Shown: in pieces, positions 16,601-25,424 of the stretch
How positions within the stretch are numbered: position 1 is the stretch's first letter
Layout of the letters: each line of letters begins with the position of its first letter
Origin: Nocardioides halotolerans DSM 19273
GTDB taxonomy: Bacteria; Actinomycetota; Actinomycetes; Propionibacteriales; Nocardioidaceae
Assembly: GCF_000422805.1 (NCBI RefSeq)
Contig: NZ_AUGT01000009.1
Span: 444,727-508,726 of the forward strand
Direction: 5' to 3'
DNA length: 64,000 nt
Position numbers and translations under genes: made by a program
Notes under the pieces: model-generated
The model's input: only the letters and a program-made list of their open reading frames with translations
The model's database searches: none
Told to the model about the DNA's origin: nothing

Positions 16601-16708
16601 CCCGGACCGGCCCCGCGAAACCCCCATACTGACCGGGTAGGTGCAGATCCCGAGCCCCGACCCGTCGAGCACAAACCAGCGCAGCACCCACAGAAGAGAG
16701 ACAGCCAG

Positions 16709-17422
16709 ATGCTCATCGCCATCATCGTGATCGTCGTTCTCGTGGCCCTCGTGGGCTTCGTGATCGTCGGCTTCAACAAGCTCCGGACCAGCGACATCGG
16801 GGCGCAGGAGGCGCTGGGCGGCATCGACGTCCAGCTGACCCGCCGCGCCGAGCTGATCCCCAACCTGGTCGAGACGGTCAAGGGCTACGCCGCGCACGAG
16901 GCTGGCGTCTTCGAGGAGGTCACGAAGGCGCGCGCCGGCGTGATCGCCGCCGCCGCGGGCGACGACGTGCCGGCCAAGGCCGCCGCTGACGCCGCCCTCC
17001 AGCAGGCCCTGGTCAGGGTCAACGCGGTCGCCGAGGCCTACCCCGACCTCAAGGCGAACCAGAACTTCCTGCAGCTGCAGAGCCAGCTCGCGGAGACCGA
17101 GAACCAGATCGCGTTCGCCCGCCAGTACTACAACGACGCCGTGGCCTCGCTCAACAAGCTGGTCATGACGATCCCGTGGATGCTGTTCACCGGCATCGCC
17201 AACGTGCACAAGCGCGAGTTCTACGACGCTCCCGAGGGTCAGCAGGTCGCCCCGCAGGTGTCCTTCGGCACGCCGGCCGCCCCGGCCGCGCCGGCGGCTC
17301 CCGCTGCCCCTGCGGCGCCCGCCGCTCCGGCCGCCCCGCCTGCCACCCCGCCGGCCACCCCGCCTGCCCCGCCCGCCGACCCGTCGGCCGGTGGCACGCC
17401 GCCGGCCCCGCCGGCGACCTGA
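16709..17422 (+). CDS. LemA family protein with Ala/Pro-rich tail
   Basis: A 237-residue protein: one N-terminal membrane helix (residues 2-22), then the LemA four-helix domain with the conserved YNKLR-like start (FNKLRTSDIGAQEALGGIDV), RRAELIPNLVETVKGYA and FARQYYNDAV. The final ~50 residues are an alanine/proline tail (repeated AAPAAP, PPATPPA) not part of the core family. It follows the DUF2207 gene by 108 bases with a purine-rich GAAGAGAGAC site before the ATG. The pair probably acts together at the membrane; the function of LemA is not established. Confidence 0.9.
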   Translation: MLIAIIVIVVLVALVGFVIVGFNKLRTSDIGAQEALGGIDVQLTRRAELIPNLVETVKGYAAHEAGVFEEVTKARAGVIAAAAGDDVPAKAAADAALQQALVRVNAVAEAYPDLKANQNFLQLQSQLAETENQIAFARQYYNDAVASLNKLVMTIPWMLFTGIANVHKREFYDAPEGQQVAPQVSFGTPAAPAAPAAPAAPAAPAAPAAPPATPPATPPAPPADPSAGGTPPAPPAT

Positions 17423-17432
17423 GTCGGACAGA

Positions 17433-17496
17433 TTCACCGGGTACCCGGTGAAACTGCCGCTTCCCTCAAGGAACTCCTTGAGGGAAGCGGCAGTTT
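17433..17496. terminator. Strong bidirectional terminator
   Basis: A perfect 20-bp palindrome (ttcaccgggtacccggtgaa, 17433-17452) is followed by a 21-bp perfect stem (17451-17471 with 17476-17496) around a 4-base AACT loop, flanked by AAA and TTT. It lies between the ends of the rightward LemA gene and the leftward aldo/keto reductase gene and can serve both. Confidence 0.85.
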
Positions 17497-17503
17497 CGTG
17501 TGG

Positions 17504-18370
17504 TCAGGACCCGGTGGAGCCCAGGGCGGACAGCTCGTCGTCGGTCAGCTCGATCGCTGCCGCCGCGGTGTTCTCCTCGAGGTGCGCCACCGTCGAGGTG
17601 CCGGGGATCGGCACCATCACCGGCGAGAGGTGCAGCAGCCAGGCCAGCGCGATCTGCGACGGCGTTGCGTCGTGGGCCTCGGCCACGGCCTGCAGCGCGC
17701 CGTCGTCGACGTGGTCGGCGACCGGGCGCCACGGGATGAACCCGATGCCCTCGGTCGTGCAGTGGTCGAGCAGGGCCTGCGAGGCACGGTCGCCGAGGCT
17801 GAACTTGTTCTGCACCGACACGATCGGCGCCACCGCCTGCGCGGCGACCAGCTCGTCGACGGACACCTCGGAGAGGCCGATGTGGCGGATCTTGCCCTCG
17901 TCCTGGAGGGCCTTGAGCTCGCCGACCTGGTCCTCGATCGGGACGTCGGAGTCGATGCGGTGCAGCTGGAAGAGGTCGATGCGGTCGGTCTTGAGCTTGC
18001 GGAGGCTGAGCTCGGCCTGCTGGCGCAGGTACGCCGGCCTGCCGACCGGGACCCAGCGGTCGGGACCCTGCCGGGTCAGGCCCGCCTTGGTGGCGACCAC
18101 GAGGTCGTCGGCGTACGGGTGCAGCGCCTCCGCGATCAGCTCCTCGGAGACGTTGGGGCCGTAGGAGTCGGCGGTGTCGATGAAGTTGATGCCGAGCTCG
18201 AGGGCACGGCGCAGGACGCGCACCGCCTCGTCGTGGTCGGCCGGCGGGCCCCAGATGCCGGGACCGGTGATCCGCATGGCGCCGTAGCCGAGGCGGACGA
18301 CCTCGAGGTCACCACCGAGGCGGAAGGTGCCGGAGGCGCGGGCGATGTTCTCTTGAGTTGTCGTAGTCAT
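17504..18370 (-). CDS. Aldo/keto reductase
   Basis: A 288-residue NADPH-dependent aldo/keto reductase. The catalytic tetrad is visible: Asp and Tyr in IDTADSYG, Lys in VATKAG and His in FQLHRID. The cofactor-binding end has IPGTSTVAHLEEN. It reduces aldehydes or ketones; the physiological substrate is unknown. I prefer the ATG at 18370 (GGGAGG lies 11 bases upstream); a GTG nine bases earlier is too close to that site. A hairpin-rich repeat separates it from the alkB-type gene upstream. Confidence 0.9.
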   Translation of the reverse strand: MTTTTQENIARASGTFRLGGDLEVVRLGYGAMRITGPGIWGPPADHDEAVRVLRRALELGINFIDTADSYGPNVSEELIAEALHPYADDLVVATKAGLTRQGPDRWVPVGRPAYLRQQAELSLRKLKTDRIDLFQLHRIDSDVPIEDQVGELKALQDEGKIRHIGLSEVSVDELVAAQAVAPIVSVQNKFSLGDRASQALLDHCTTEGIGFIPWRPVADHVDDGALQAVAEAHDATPSQIALAWLLHLSPVMVPIPGTSTVAHLEENTAAAAIELTDDELSALGSTGS

Positions 18371-18469
18371 CCTTTGCACAACCTCCCGTGGTCACCGGCC
18401 TATTCCGTCACGGGGCGCCCGTGGGCGACACGAGGTACCGGTCGTGGTCGGCTCCCAGCTCGGGCTGCG

Positions 18470-18592
18470 GAGGTCTCGACACGCTCGGTTGCGACCTCGT
18501 TCCTCGGTCGCACTCGCTGCTCGACCACCGATGTTGAACGTGTTCGAGCAGCCGTCCTCGTTCCTCGGACGCCGCTAGAACACATTCAACGG
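18470..18592. repeat. REP-like element and second hairpin between alkB-type and aldo/keto reductase genes
   Basis: At 18470-18530 is a copy of the intergenic hairpin family: outer clamp GGTC/GACC and a 7-bp inner stem (tgcgacc / ggtcgca on the complementary strand). Next to it, GTTGAACGTGTTC (18533-18545) pairs with GAACACATTCAAC (18580-18592), overlapping the end of the AlkB gene. The second hairpin may end that transcript. Confidence 0.6.
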
Positions 18593-19201
18593 CCGGAACT
18601 GCACCGAGATCCGCGGCCCGGCGTGGGCGACCTTCGGGACGGCGTGCTCCCACGTGCGCTGGCAGGAGCCGCCCATGACGACGAGGTCGCCGTGGCCCAT
18701 CTCGACCACCACGGCGTCGGCGCCACCGAGCCGGGGGCGCAGGTGCAGCCTGCGCGGGTCGCCGAGCGAGACGATCGCGACCATGGTGTCGGTGGTCTTG
18801 CCGCGGCCGATCGTGTCGCCGTGCCAGGCCACCGAGTCGCGGCCGTCGCGGTAGTAGGCGCACCCGGCGGTGCGGAACGGCTCGCCGAGCTCGTCGGCGT
18901 AGTGGTCCGACAGCGCCTCACGGGCGTCGGTCAGCCGGGCGTGGGGGAGCTCCTCGCCGATCATGTAGGTGTGGAGCAGCCGCGGGACGTCGACGACGCG
19001 GTCGTACATCGGACGTCGCTCGGCACGCCACGGCACGTCGCGGACCAGCGTCTCGAAGACCTCGTCGGCGCCGGGCAGCCACGCCCGGGCGATGTCGACC
19101 CACGCGCCGCGGGTGAGCGTGGTGCGCTCGATGGTCGAGAAGTCGAGGGCCCCGGTGTCGTCCACGGGCTGCGGGGCGAACAGCGTCGACTGGAAGTCCA
19201 T
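18575..19201 (-). CDS. alkB: AlkB-family 2-oxoglutarate/Fe(II) dioxygenase
   Basis: A 208-residue AlkB-type DNA repair dioxygenase, which removes methyl groups from damaged bases by oxidation. The iron site is complete: HxD in AWHGDT and the distal His in WEHAVPK; the 2-oxoglutarate arginines are in RISVQFR near the C-terminus. The substrate-lid region YMIGEELPHARL is present. Length is normal for actinobacterial AlkB-like proteins. A TACACT -10 box lies six bases before the ATG, so the transcript is probably leaderless. Confidence 0.9.
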   Translation of the reverse strand: MDFQSTLFAPQPVDDTGALDFSTIERTTLTRGAWVDIARAWLPGADEVFETLVRDVPWRAERRPMYDRVVDVPRLLHTYMIGEELPHARLTDAREALSDHYADELGEPFRTAGCAYYRDGRDSVAWHGDTIGRGKTTDTMVAIVSLGDPRRLHLRPRLGGADAVVVEMGHGDLVVMGGSCQRTWEHAVPKVAHAGPRISVQFRPLNVF

Positions 19202-19207
19202 GCCGTG

Positions 19208-19213
19208 AGTGTA
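19208..19213 (-). promoter_or_regulatory. Leaderless promoter of the AlkB-family gene
   Basis: TACACT on the minus strand, six bases before the ATG at 19201. No clear -35 box. Confidence 0.5.
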
Positions 19214-19256
19214 CGCCGAGATCGAACACGTGTTCGACAGGCCGGACGGCGGAGTC

Positions 19257-19688
19257 TCAGTCGCGAGCGAGGGACCGCTGCAGCTGGGCGACGGTCTCGT
19301 CGGCGAGCTTCTCCAGCTTGGGTCGCACCACGAGCGGCGCGACGAGGCTGACCAGCCGGCCGAACTCGAAGTCGGCCCGGTAGTGGATCTCGGTGGCCCC
19401 GCCCGACGACGTGAACGTCATGGTGTCGGAGGTCTGCACCTTGTCGTTGCGGCCGCGGAACTGCACCCGTCGCGGCCGGTCGAGCTCGGTGGTCTCGTAG
19501 GTCAGGTCGCTGGTGCGTCCCATGAACTCCGAGGTGTTGGCGTACGTCGTGCCGACCCCGCCGTCGCCCGACGTACGACGCGTGGTCACGGTGCCGGGGT
19601 CCCACTCGTTGGTGTGGGTGAAGTCCGCGAGGTAGTCGAAGACCTCCTCGACGGGGCGGGGGACCGTGAACGTGCGCTCGACGTGCAT
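19257..19688 (-). CDS. SRPBCC (polyketide cyclase/START-like) family protein
   Basis: A 143-residue SRPBCC protein, beginning HVERTFTVPRPVEEVFDYLADF, the usual first strand and helix of the fold, and ending with a long C-terminal helix (LEKLADETVAQLQRSL). These small cytoplasmic proteins bind hydrophobic ligands in a deep cavity. No catalytic residues can be named. It is divergent from the ABC transporter genes with a 53-base gap. Confidence 0.8.
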   Translation of the reverse strand: MHVERTFTVPRPVEEVFDYLADFTHTNEWDPGTVTTRRTSGDGGVGTTYANTSEFMGRTSDLTYETTELDRPRRVQFRGRNDKVQTSDTMTFTSSGGATEIHYRADFEFGRLVSLVAPLVVRPKLEKLADETVAQLQRSLARD

Positions 19689-19741
19689 GGAGGGGCAATA
19701 CCCGATCGCCGGGGCTTCACCCCGGCTGCCAGAGTTGCCCC

Positions 19742-20479
19742 ATGACGCAGGAGGGAGCGGTCGCCGCGCGCGTGCAGCACCTGACCAAGACCTACGGCAC
19801 GGGCGAGACCCAGGTGGTGGCGCTCGACGACGTGACGATCGACCTGATGGCCGGTGAGTTCACCGCGGTGATGGGCCCGAGCGGCTCGGGCAAGTCGACG
19901 CTCATGCACTGCCTGGCCGCGCTCGACACCGCCGACTCCGGGTCGGTGATGATCGGCGACCAGGAGCTCACGGTCCTCAAGGACAAGGCCCTCACCCGGC
20001 TGCGGCGCGACGCGATCGGCTTCGTGTTCCAGTCCTACAACCTGGTGCCGACGCTGACCGCCCGCGAGAACATCCTCCTGCCGCTGTCGATCGCCGGCCG
20101 CGACCCCGACCGCGAGTGGTACGACGCGGTGATCGCCACGGTCAACCTGGCCGACCGGCTCGACCACAAGCCGAACCAGCTCTCCGGCGGGCAGCAGCAG
20201 CGGGTGGCCGTCGCGCGCGCGCTCGTGAGCCGGCCGCGGGTCGTCTTCGCCGACGAGCCCACCGGCAACCTCGACTCGGCCTCGGGCGCCGAGGTGCTCG
20301 ACCTCCTGCGTCGCAGCGTCGACGAGCACCACCAGACGGTCGTGATGGTCACCCACGACCCGGTCGCGGCGGCGTACACCGACCGGGTGCTGTTCCTCGC
20401 CGACGGCCGGGTCGTCGACGAGCTGCGCGACCCGAGCCGCGAGCAGGTGCTCGAGACCATGGCCCGGCTGGCCGCCTGA
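19742..20479 (+). CDS. ABC transporter ATP-binding protein (MacB/LolD type)
   Basis: A 245-residue ATPase: Walker A GPSGSGKST (about 42-50), Q-loop VFQSYNLVPTLTARENI, signature LSGGQQQR, Walker B VVFADEPTGNLDS and switch histidine MVTHD. The sequence around the Q-loop and NLDSA is typical of MacB/LolD/FtsE-type ATPases that work with FtsX-like permeases. The permease follows two bases after its stop. The pair probably drives mechanotransmission or export of an unknown substrate. Confidence 0.92.
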   Translation: MTQEGAVAARVQHLTKTYGTGETQVVALDDVTIDLMAGEFTAVMGPSGSGKSTLMHCLAALDTADSGSVMIGDQELTVLKDKALTRLRRDAIGFVFQSYNLVPTLTARENILLPLSIAGRDPDREWYDAVIATVNLADRLDHKPNQLSGGQQQRVAVARALVSRPRVVFADEPTGNLDSASGAEVLDLLRRSVDEHHQTVVMVTHDPVAAAYTDRVLFLADGRVVDELRDPSREQVLETMARLAA

Positions 20480-20481
20480 GC

Positions 20482-23037
20482 ATGATCAGGGCCTCCCTCA
20501 AGAGCCTGCTGGCCCGCCGGGTCCGGCTGCTGCTCAGCACGTTCGCGATCGTGCTGGGCGTCGCGTTCGTGACCGGCATCCTGATGTTCTCCGACACCGT
20601 CCAGCGCAGCTTCGTCGCGCTCTTCGACTCCACCGTCGGCGACTCGGTGGTGCGGCCGGTCAACAGCGACGTGGCCCAGCAGGGCGCGGTGTTCAGCACC
20701 CAGACCGTGCCCGCCTCGCTGCAGCCGGACCTCGAGCGGCTGCCCGGCGCGGCCCGGGTCGACGGCATGGTCAGCGCGACCGGTGTCTACGTGCTCTCGA
20801 CCGGCGGCAAGGTGGTCGGCGGGTCCGGCCCCCCGGCGTTCGGCGGCAACTGGAACGACGCACCCGCCGGCCACGGGCTCGAGGGCCTGGTGATCCTCGA
20901 CGGCCACGAGCCGCACGGCGCCGACGAGGTGGTCCTCGACGAGAGCACGGCCGACCGCGCGGGCTACGAGCTCGGCGACAAGGTCTCGATCGTCACGGCG
21001 ACCCAGACCCTCGACGTGCACCCGACGCTCGTCGGCATCGCGGGCTTCCGCGAGGGCGGCTCGCTCAACGGTGCGACGTACGCCGCCTTCGACACGCCCA
21101 CGGCCCAGCAGCTCTTCCTCGACGGCAAGGACGCCTACACGGTCTTCTGGGTGACCGCGCGCGACGGCGTCTCGCAGGAGGAGCTCACCGAGCAGGTCGC
21201 GGCCGCGCTGCCCGAGGGGTACGAGGCCGTCACCGGTGACGACGCCGCCGAGGAGAGCGCCGGGCCGCTGCTGAGCGGGATCGGGTTCCTGACCACGTTC
21301 CTGCTGATCTTCGCCGGGATCGCGCTGGTGGTGAGCAGCTACATCATCGTCAACACGTTCTCCATCCTCGTCGCCCAGCGCAGCCGAGAGCTGGCCCTGC
21401 TGCGTGCGCTCGGGGCGTCGAAGAAGCAGGTCATCCGCTCGGTGCAGCTCGAGGCGTTCGCCGTCGGGCTCGTCGGCTCCACGCTGGGCCTGGGTCTCGG
21501 CGTCGTGCTCGCGATGGGCATCCGGGCGCTCGTCAGCAGCATCGGCCTCGATCTCGCCCACCAGCCGCTGATCCTCGCGCCGCGGACGGTCCTCGCGGCG
21601 TTCGCGACCGGCATCGTGGTCACCATGGTGGCCGCGTGGCTGCCGGCCCGCCGGACCGGGCGCATCGCACCCGTCCAGGCGCTGCGCGACGACGTGGCGC
21701 TGCCCGAGTCGTCCGTACGCCGCCGGCTGCTGCTCGGGGTCGCCCTCCTCGCGGCGGGGATCCCGCTCGCCCTGGTCGGCCTCTTCGTCGGTGCGGTCCC
21801 GCACAACGGCTGGTGGGTCGGCGCGGGGGTGCTCGCCGTGCTGCTCGGCGTCACCGCGGCCAGCCCCGTGATCGGTCGCCCGTTCCTGCGCGCGACCGGC
21901 GCGGTGGAGGCTCGCGCGTTCGGGCCGATGGGCCGGCTCGCGGGGCAGAACTCGCTGCGCAACCCGCGGCGCACGACCGCCACCGCCTCCGCGCTGATGA
22001 TCGGCCTCACGCTGGCCTTCACGGTCGCGATCCTCGGCTCCTCCGCCAAGGCGTCGGTCGACAAGGCCGTGGAGGACAACTTCATCGGCGACTACGTCGT
22101 CAGCTCGGCGTTCGGCGAGGGCTTCTCGCCGGCGATCACCGACCGGATGGCCGAGATCGACGGCGTGACCGAGGTGCTGCGCCAGCGCTACGGCTTCGGC
22201 CTCCTCGGCGGCGACGAGGACGACGGGCTGAGCATCGTCGCCACCGCGCCGGAGACGATCGGCGACTTCCACCTGAAGGCGGTCGCCGGGAGCGTCTCGG
22301 ACTTCGCCGACGACACGGTGCTGCTGAAGGAGGACTGGGCCGACGACCACGACCTCGGTGTCGGCGACACCCTCGAGGTCACGCTGCCGACGGGTGCGAA
22401 GAAGTGGCGCGTCGTGGGGGTCGTCGAGGACAGCCCGCTGGTGTTCTCGCCGGTGCTCACGACGACGCAGACGCTGCTCGACTCGGGCTTCCCCGACCAG
22501 GACAACTACGTCGTGGTCTTCGCCGACCCGGGCGCCACCGGGCTGCAGGAGCGACTCGACGCGGTGGTGGAGGACCTGCCGGTGGTGACGGTCAAGGACC
22601 AGCAGGCGTTCGCGGCCGAGCAGCGCGCGCCGATCGACCGGATCATCGGCATCATCTACGGCCTGCTGTTCTTCGCCGTCGTCATCGCCGTCCTCGGCAT
22701 CGTCAACACCCTCGCCCTCTCCGTGATCGAGCGGACCCGCGAGATCGGGCTGCTCCGCGCGATCGGCGTGAGCCGCCGGCAGCTGCGGCAGATGATCCGG
22801 CTCGAGTCGGTCGTCATCGCCGTCCTGGGCGCCGTGCTGGGCGTCGCGCTGGGCATCGTCTTCGGCGTGACGCTGATGTACGCACTGCGCGACCAGGGCC
22901 TCGAGCGGATCAGCATCCCGGTGGTCCAGCTGGTGGTGTTCCTGGTGCTCTCGCTGGTGCTCGGCGTGCTCGCCGCGGTGTTCCCGGCCCGGCGCGCCGC
23001 CCGGCTCGACGTGCTGCGGGCGATCGCCGCCGACTGA
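20482..23037 (+). CDS. ABC transporter permease, two FtsX domains
   Basis: An 851-residue permease: one N-terminal membrane helix (residues 14-38), a large extracytoplasmic domain (about 40-255), an FtsX domain with several helices (about 260-390), further helices around 420-470, a second extracytoplasmic domain (about 515-715) and a second FtsX domain to the end. Each FtsX part has the coupling motif before its helices (ELALLRALGASKKQV; REIGLLRAIGVSRRQL). This layout is the usual actinobacterial partner of MacB-type ATPases. It begins at ATG 20482, two bases after the ATPase stop. Confidence 0.92.
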   Translation: MIRASLKSLLARRVRLLLSTFAIVLGVAFVTGILMFSDTVQRSFVALFDSTVGDSVVRPVNSDVAQQGAVFSTQTVPASLQPDLERLPGAARVDGMVSATGVYVLSTGGKVVGGSGPPAFGGNWNDAPAGHGLEGLVILDGHEPHGADEVVLDESTADRAGYELGDKVSIVTATQTLDVHPTLVGIAGFREGGSLNGATYAAFDTPTAQQLFLDGKDAYTVFWVTARDGVSQEELTEQVAAALPEGYEAVTGDDAAEESAGPLLSGIGFLTTFLLIFAGIALVVSSYIIVNTFSILVAQRSRELALLRALGASKKQVIRSVQLEAFAVGLVGSTLGLGLGVVLAMGIRALVSSIGLDLAHQPLILAPRTVLAAFATGIVVTMVAAWLPARRTGRIAPVQALRDDVALPESSVRRRLLLGVALLAAGIPLALVGLFVGAVPHNGWWVGAGVLAVLLGVTAASPVIGRPFLRATGAVEARAFGPMGRLAGQNSLRNPRRTTATASALMIGLTLAFTVAILGSSAKASVDKAVEDNFIGDYVVSSAFGEGFSPAITDRMAEIDGVTEVLRQRYGFGLLGGDEDDGLSIVATAPETIGDFHLKAVAGSVSDFADDTVLLKEDWADDHDLGVGDTLEVTLPTGAKKWRVVGVVEDSPLVFSPVLTTTQTLLDSGFPDQDNYVVVFADPGATGLQERLDAVVEDLPVVTVKDQQAFAAEQRAPIDRIIGIIYGLLFFAVVIAVLGIVNTLALSVIERTREIGLLRAIGVSRRQLRQMIRLESVVIAVLGAVLGVALGIVFGVTLMYALRDQGLERISIPVVQLVVFLVLSLVLGVLAAVFPARRAARLDVLRAIAAD

Positions 23038-23161
23038 GGGCGCGCGTCCGGCGTACCTTGGCAGATGGCCCGTTCGGGTGGTCCGAGGGGGCTAGGAAGG
23101 TCCACCCGTTCGGCCACCGGGCGGTCCTGCCAATCCGAGGACGGGGCCCCCGAGCCCGGTC

Positions 23162-23167
23162 TAGTCT
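23162..23167 (+). promoter_or_regulatory. Leaderless promoter of the GntR regulator
   Basis: TAGTCT seven bases before the ATG at 23175. No good -35 box. Confidence 0.5.
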
Positions 23168-23174
23168 GGCTGAC

Positions 23175-23894
23175 ATGACGGAGGTCCTCATCAAGGACGG
23201 GCGCGCTCTCAAGCACGTCCAGGTGCGCGAGTACGTGCGCTCCCTCGTCTCCGGCATGTCCCCGGGCTCTCCGGCGCCGTCGGAGCGTGAGCTGGTCGCC
23301 CAGTTCGGCGTGGCCCGGATGACCGTGCGCCAGGCCATGGACGCGCTCGTGGTCGAGGGCCTGCTCGAGCGGATCCCCGGCAAGGGCACCTTCGTGGCCC
23401 GGCCGCGGCGCACCGCCAGCACGATCACGAGCTACACCGAGGAGATGGCCCGCCGCGGGCTGCTCGCCGAGTCGGTCACCCTCCTCGCCCGTCGTGAGCA
23501 GGCCGGCCCCGGCGTGGCCCGGGCGCTGAACGTCACGGAGGGCGACCCGGTCATCCACTGGCGGCGGCTGCGCCGCGCCGACGGCGGCCCGATGTGCCTC
23601 GAGGACGCCTTCCTCAACGAGGTCCTGCTGCCGGGCTTCCTGCAGGCCGGCATGCCGACGAGCCTCTACGAGGCCCTCGACCAGCGCGGCCTGCGCCCCA
23701 CCTGGGCCGAGGACTCCATCAACGCCGACGTCTGCCAGCCCGACGAGGCCACCCACCTCGAGCTCTCACCCGGCGACCCCGTGCTGCGGCACTCGCGCCG
23801 TGCGCTCAACGGCGACAAGGTCGTCGAGGTCTCGCGCAGCGTCTTCCGCTCCGACCGCTACACCCTCTGGGTGCAGATCGGCCAGGACTACTGA
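23175..23894 (+). CDS. GntR-family regulator, HutC/UTRA type
   Basis: A 239-residue regulator: winged helix-turn-helix in the first ~75 residues (PSERELVAQFGVARMTVRQA, then GLLERIPGKGTFVARP) and a UTRA effector domain from about residue 90 (HWRRLRRADGGPMCLEDAF; DRYTLWVQIGQ at the end). The sequence is close in type to DasR/NagR regulators that sense phosphorylated amino sugars, but no sugar genes are near, so the effector is unknown. It lies downstream of the ABC permease by 137 bases with its own promoter. Confidence 0.88.
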   Translation: MTEVLIKDGRALKHVQVREYVRSLVSGMSPGSPAPSERELVAQFGVARMTVRQAMDALVVEGLLERIPGKGTFVARPRRTASTITSYTEEMARRGLLAESVTLLARREQAGPGVARALNVTEGDPVIHWRRLRRADGGPMCLEDAFLNEVLLPGFLQAGMPTSLYEALDQRGLRPTWAEDSINADVCQPDEATHLELSPGDPVLRHSRRALNGDKVVEVSRSVFRSDRYTLWVQIGQDY

Positions 23895-23903
23895 GCGCGT
23901 CGC

Positions 23904-24005
23904 TGGTTGAGGAGCTTGCGCCGCAAGCGTCTCGAAACCTCTGAAGCGTCGCGCCGGGGCCGAGCGTCCTCAGTGCCAGCCTCGGGTTTGCGAGGTTTCG
24001 AGCGT
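23904..24005. repeat. REP-like hairpin element, two arms
   Basis: The first arm (23904-23939) reads ggttgaggagcttgcg ... cgcaagcgtctcgaaacc with a perfect inner stem gcttgc/gcaagc. A second, inverted partial arm (gaggtttcgag) lies near 23990. Compared with the copies near 30 kb (inner stem ggtcgc/gcgacc), both sides of the stem changed together. Confidence 0.7.
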
Positions 24006-24008
24006 GCG

Positions 24009-24353
24009 TCAGTCGCCCAGGCCGCCCAAGGGCGCGACCACGTCACCGGACTCCTCGCAGATCCACACCGGGTCCGGGCCGCCGAGGTCGGGCTGGATGT
24101 AGAGCGAGTGCTCGGGCCCGGGGCAGGTCAGGCACAGCGGCCAGCGGCCCGCGATCTCGAAGAGACCGTCCTGGACGTCCTGCGCGACCAGCCCGGCGAC
24201 GTACACCTCCCCCTCGGGCCACTGGTCGGCCCACCACTCGCGCGCCGAGACGGCGTCCTCGAGCAGCGAGACCGCCTCGGCGGTCGCGTGGTTGCGGGCC
24301 TGGAGGTCGGCGAGCACGCGAGCCCTCGCGTCGAACAACGGCAGGGTGTCCAC
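24009..24353 (-). CDS. Conserved hypothetical protein with CxxC
   Basis: A 114-residue cytoplasmic protein that I cannot assign. It starts helical (LFDARARVLADLQARNHATAEAVSLLEDAV), then has a beta-rich part with a CxxC pair (CLTC, about residues 75-78) and a further Cys in WICEESGD, which could bind zinc. The GTG at 24353 is chosen because DTLPLFDAR starts the conserved-looking part. It is divergent from the CutC-like gene with a 51-base gap. Confidence 0.6.
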   Translation of the reverse strand: MDTLPLFDARARVLADLQARNHATAEAVSLLEDAVSAREWWADQWPEGEVYVAGLVAQDVQDGLFEIAGRWPLCLTCPGPEHSLYIQPDLGGPDPVWICEESGDVVAPLGGLGD

Positions 24354-24392
24354 CCGCCCATTCTGTGACGGCGGTGGTGAGGCTCCAAGGCC

Positions 24393-24398
24393 TACGCT
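24393..24398 (+). promoter_or_regulatory. Leaderless promoter of the cutC-like gene
   Basis: TACGCT six bases before the GTG at 24405. Confidence 0.45.
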
Positions 24399-24404
24399 GC
24401 TGAC

Positions 24405-25127
24405 GTGCCGGTTCTGCTCGAGGTCGCAGTGGCGCACGAGCGCGACGTGCCGGGCGCGGTCGAGGGAGGCGCGGACCGGCTGCACGTGGTCGGACCCAGC
24501 GCCGACGGGCACGGCCTCTCGCCCGAGATCCCCACCGTCTCGGCGGTCTGCCGCGACACCGAGGTGCCGGTGTTCGTGCTGCTGCGCCTCAACGACACCT
24601 GGACCACCACCGGCGGCGAGCTCACCCGGCTGGTCGGGCTCGCCGAGGACTACCTCGCCGTGGGGGCCACGGGCGTGTCGTTCGGGTTCCTCGACGCGGA
24701 CCTCGAGGTCGACGTAGAGGTCTGCACGCACGTGGCCACGTCGCTCCCGAACGTGCCCTGGACCTTCCACGACGCCGTCGACGACACGCTCGACCCGCGC
24801 CGCGCCTGGCGACGGCTGGTGGGGCTGCCGGGCCTGGTCCACGTCCGCTCCGCGGGGTCACCGCGCGGCATGGCCGAGGGGTACGACGACCTCCTCGCCA
24901 GCGCCGGGTCGGACCCCACGATCGCCGCGCTGCTGATGGCCGGCGCCGGGCTGCAGGCAGAGCAGGTGCCGTGGCTGCTGCGTGCCGGCGTCCGGGCCTT
25001 CCACCTCGACGAGCAGGTGCGGCCCGGCGGCAGCCGCAAGGCGTACGTCGACTCCTCGCTGCTGCGCTCCTGGCGCCGGCTCCTCGACGACGCCGACGAC
25101 GCGGCGACCCGGCAGGCGTCGTCGTGA
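24405..25127 (+). CDS. CutC-family protein
   Basis: A 240-residue TIM-barrel protein of the CutC family. The start LLEVAVAHERDVPGAVEGGADRL matches the family's first strand and helix, followed by the GPSADGHGLSPE loop. The usual IRPR stretch is replaced by LLRLND, so it is a divergent member. CutC has been linked to copper tolerance, though the molecular function is not settled. It overlaps the DUF4031 gene by 4 bases (GTGA). The possible role in metal handling is from family name only. Confidence 0.75.
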   Translation: MPVLLEVAVAHERDVPGAVEGGADRLHVVGPSADGHGLSPEIPTVSAVCRDTEVPVFVLLRLNDTWTTTGGELTRLVGLAEDYLAVGATGVSFGFLDADLEVDVEVCTHVATSLPNVPWTFHDAVDDTLDPRRAWRRLVGLPGLVHVRSAGSPRGMAEGYDDLLASAGSDPTIAALLMAGAGLQAEQVPWLLRAGVRAFHLDEQVRPGGSRKAYVDSSLLRSWRRLLDDADDAATRQASS

Positions 25128-25384
25128 GCCTCATGATCGACCCGCCCGCGGTGCCCTCGCGCGGCCGGATGTGGTCGCACCTGGCCAGCGACTCGTCGTT
25201 CGACGAGCTGCACTCGTTCGCCCGCGAGCTCGGCATCCCCGAGCGCGGCTTCGACCGCGACCACTACGACGTGCCGGAGGAGTGGTACGCCGACGTGCTG
25301 GCCCGCGGCGTCGAGCCGGTGAGCTCCCGCGAGCTCGTCCAGCGCCTGGTGGCCGCGGGGCTACGGCGTCGCAAGCACGGCTGA
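25124..25384 (+). CDS. DUF4031 domain protein
   Basis: An 86-residue protein that fits DUF4031 along its whole length: DPPAVPSRGRMWSHLASDSSFDELHSFA near the start, then the conserved DHYDVPEEW. It is translationally coupled to the CutC-like gene (GTG start inside GTGA); an ATG nine bases later is possible. Function unknown; the conserved Trp, His and Asp residues suggest a small enzyme or metal-binding fold. Confidence 0.8.
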   Translation: MSLMIDPPAVPSRGRMWSHLASDSSFDELHSFARELGIPERGFDRDHYDVPEEWYADVLARGVEPVSSRELVQRLVAAGLRRRKHG

Positions 25385-25424
25385 CCCCGCGACCCGCCTG
25401 CCGTCGTGGGCGTCAGACGACAGG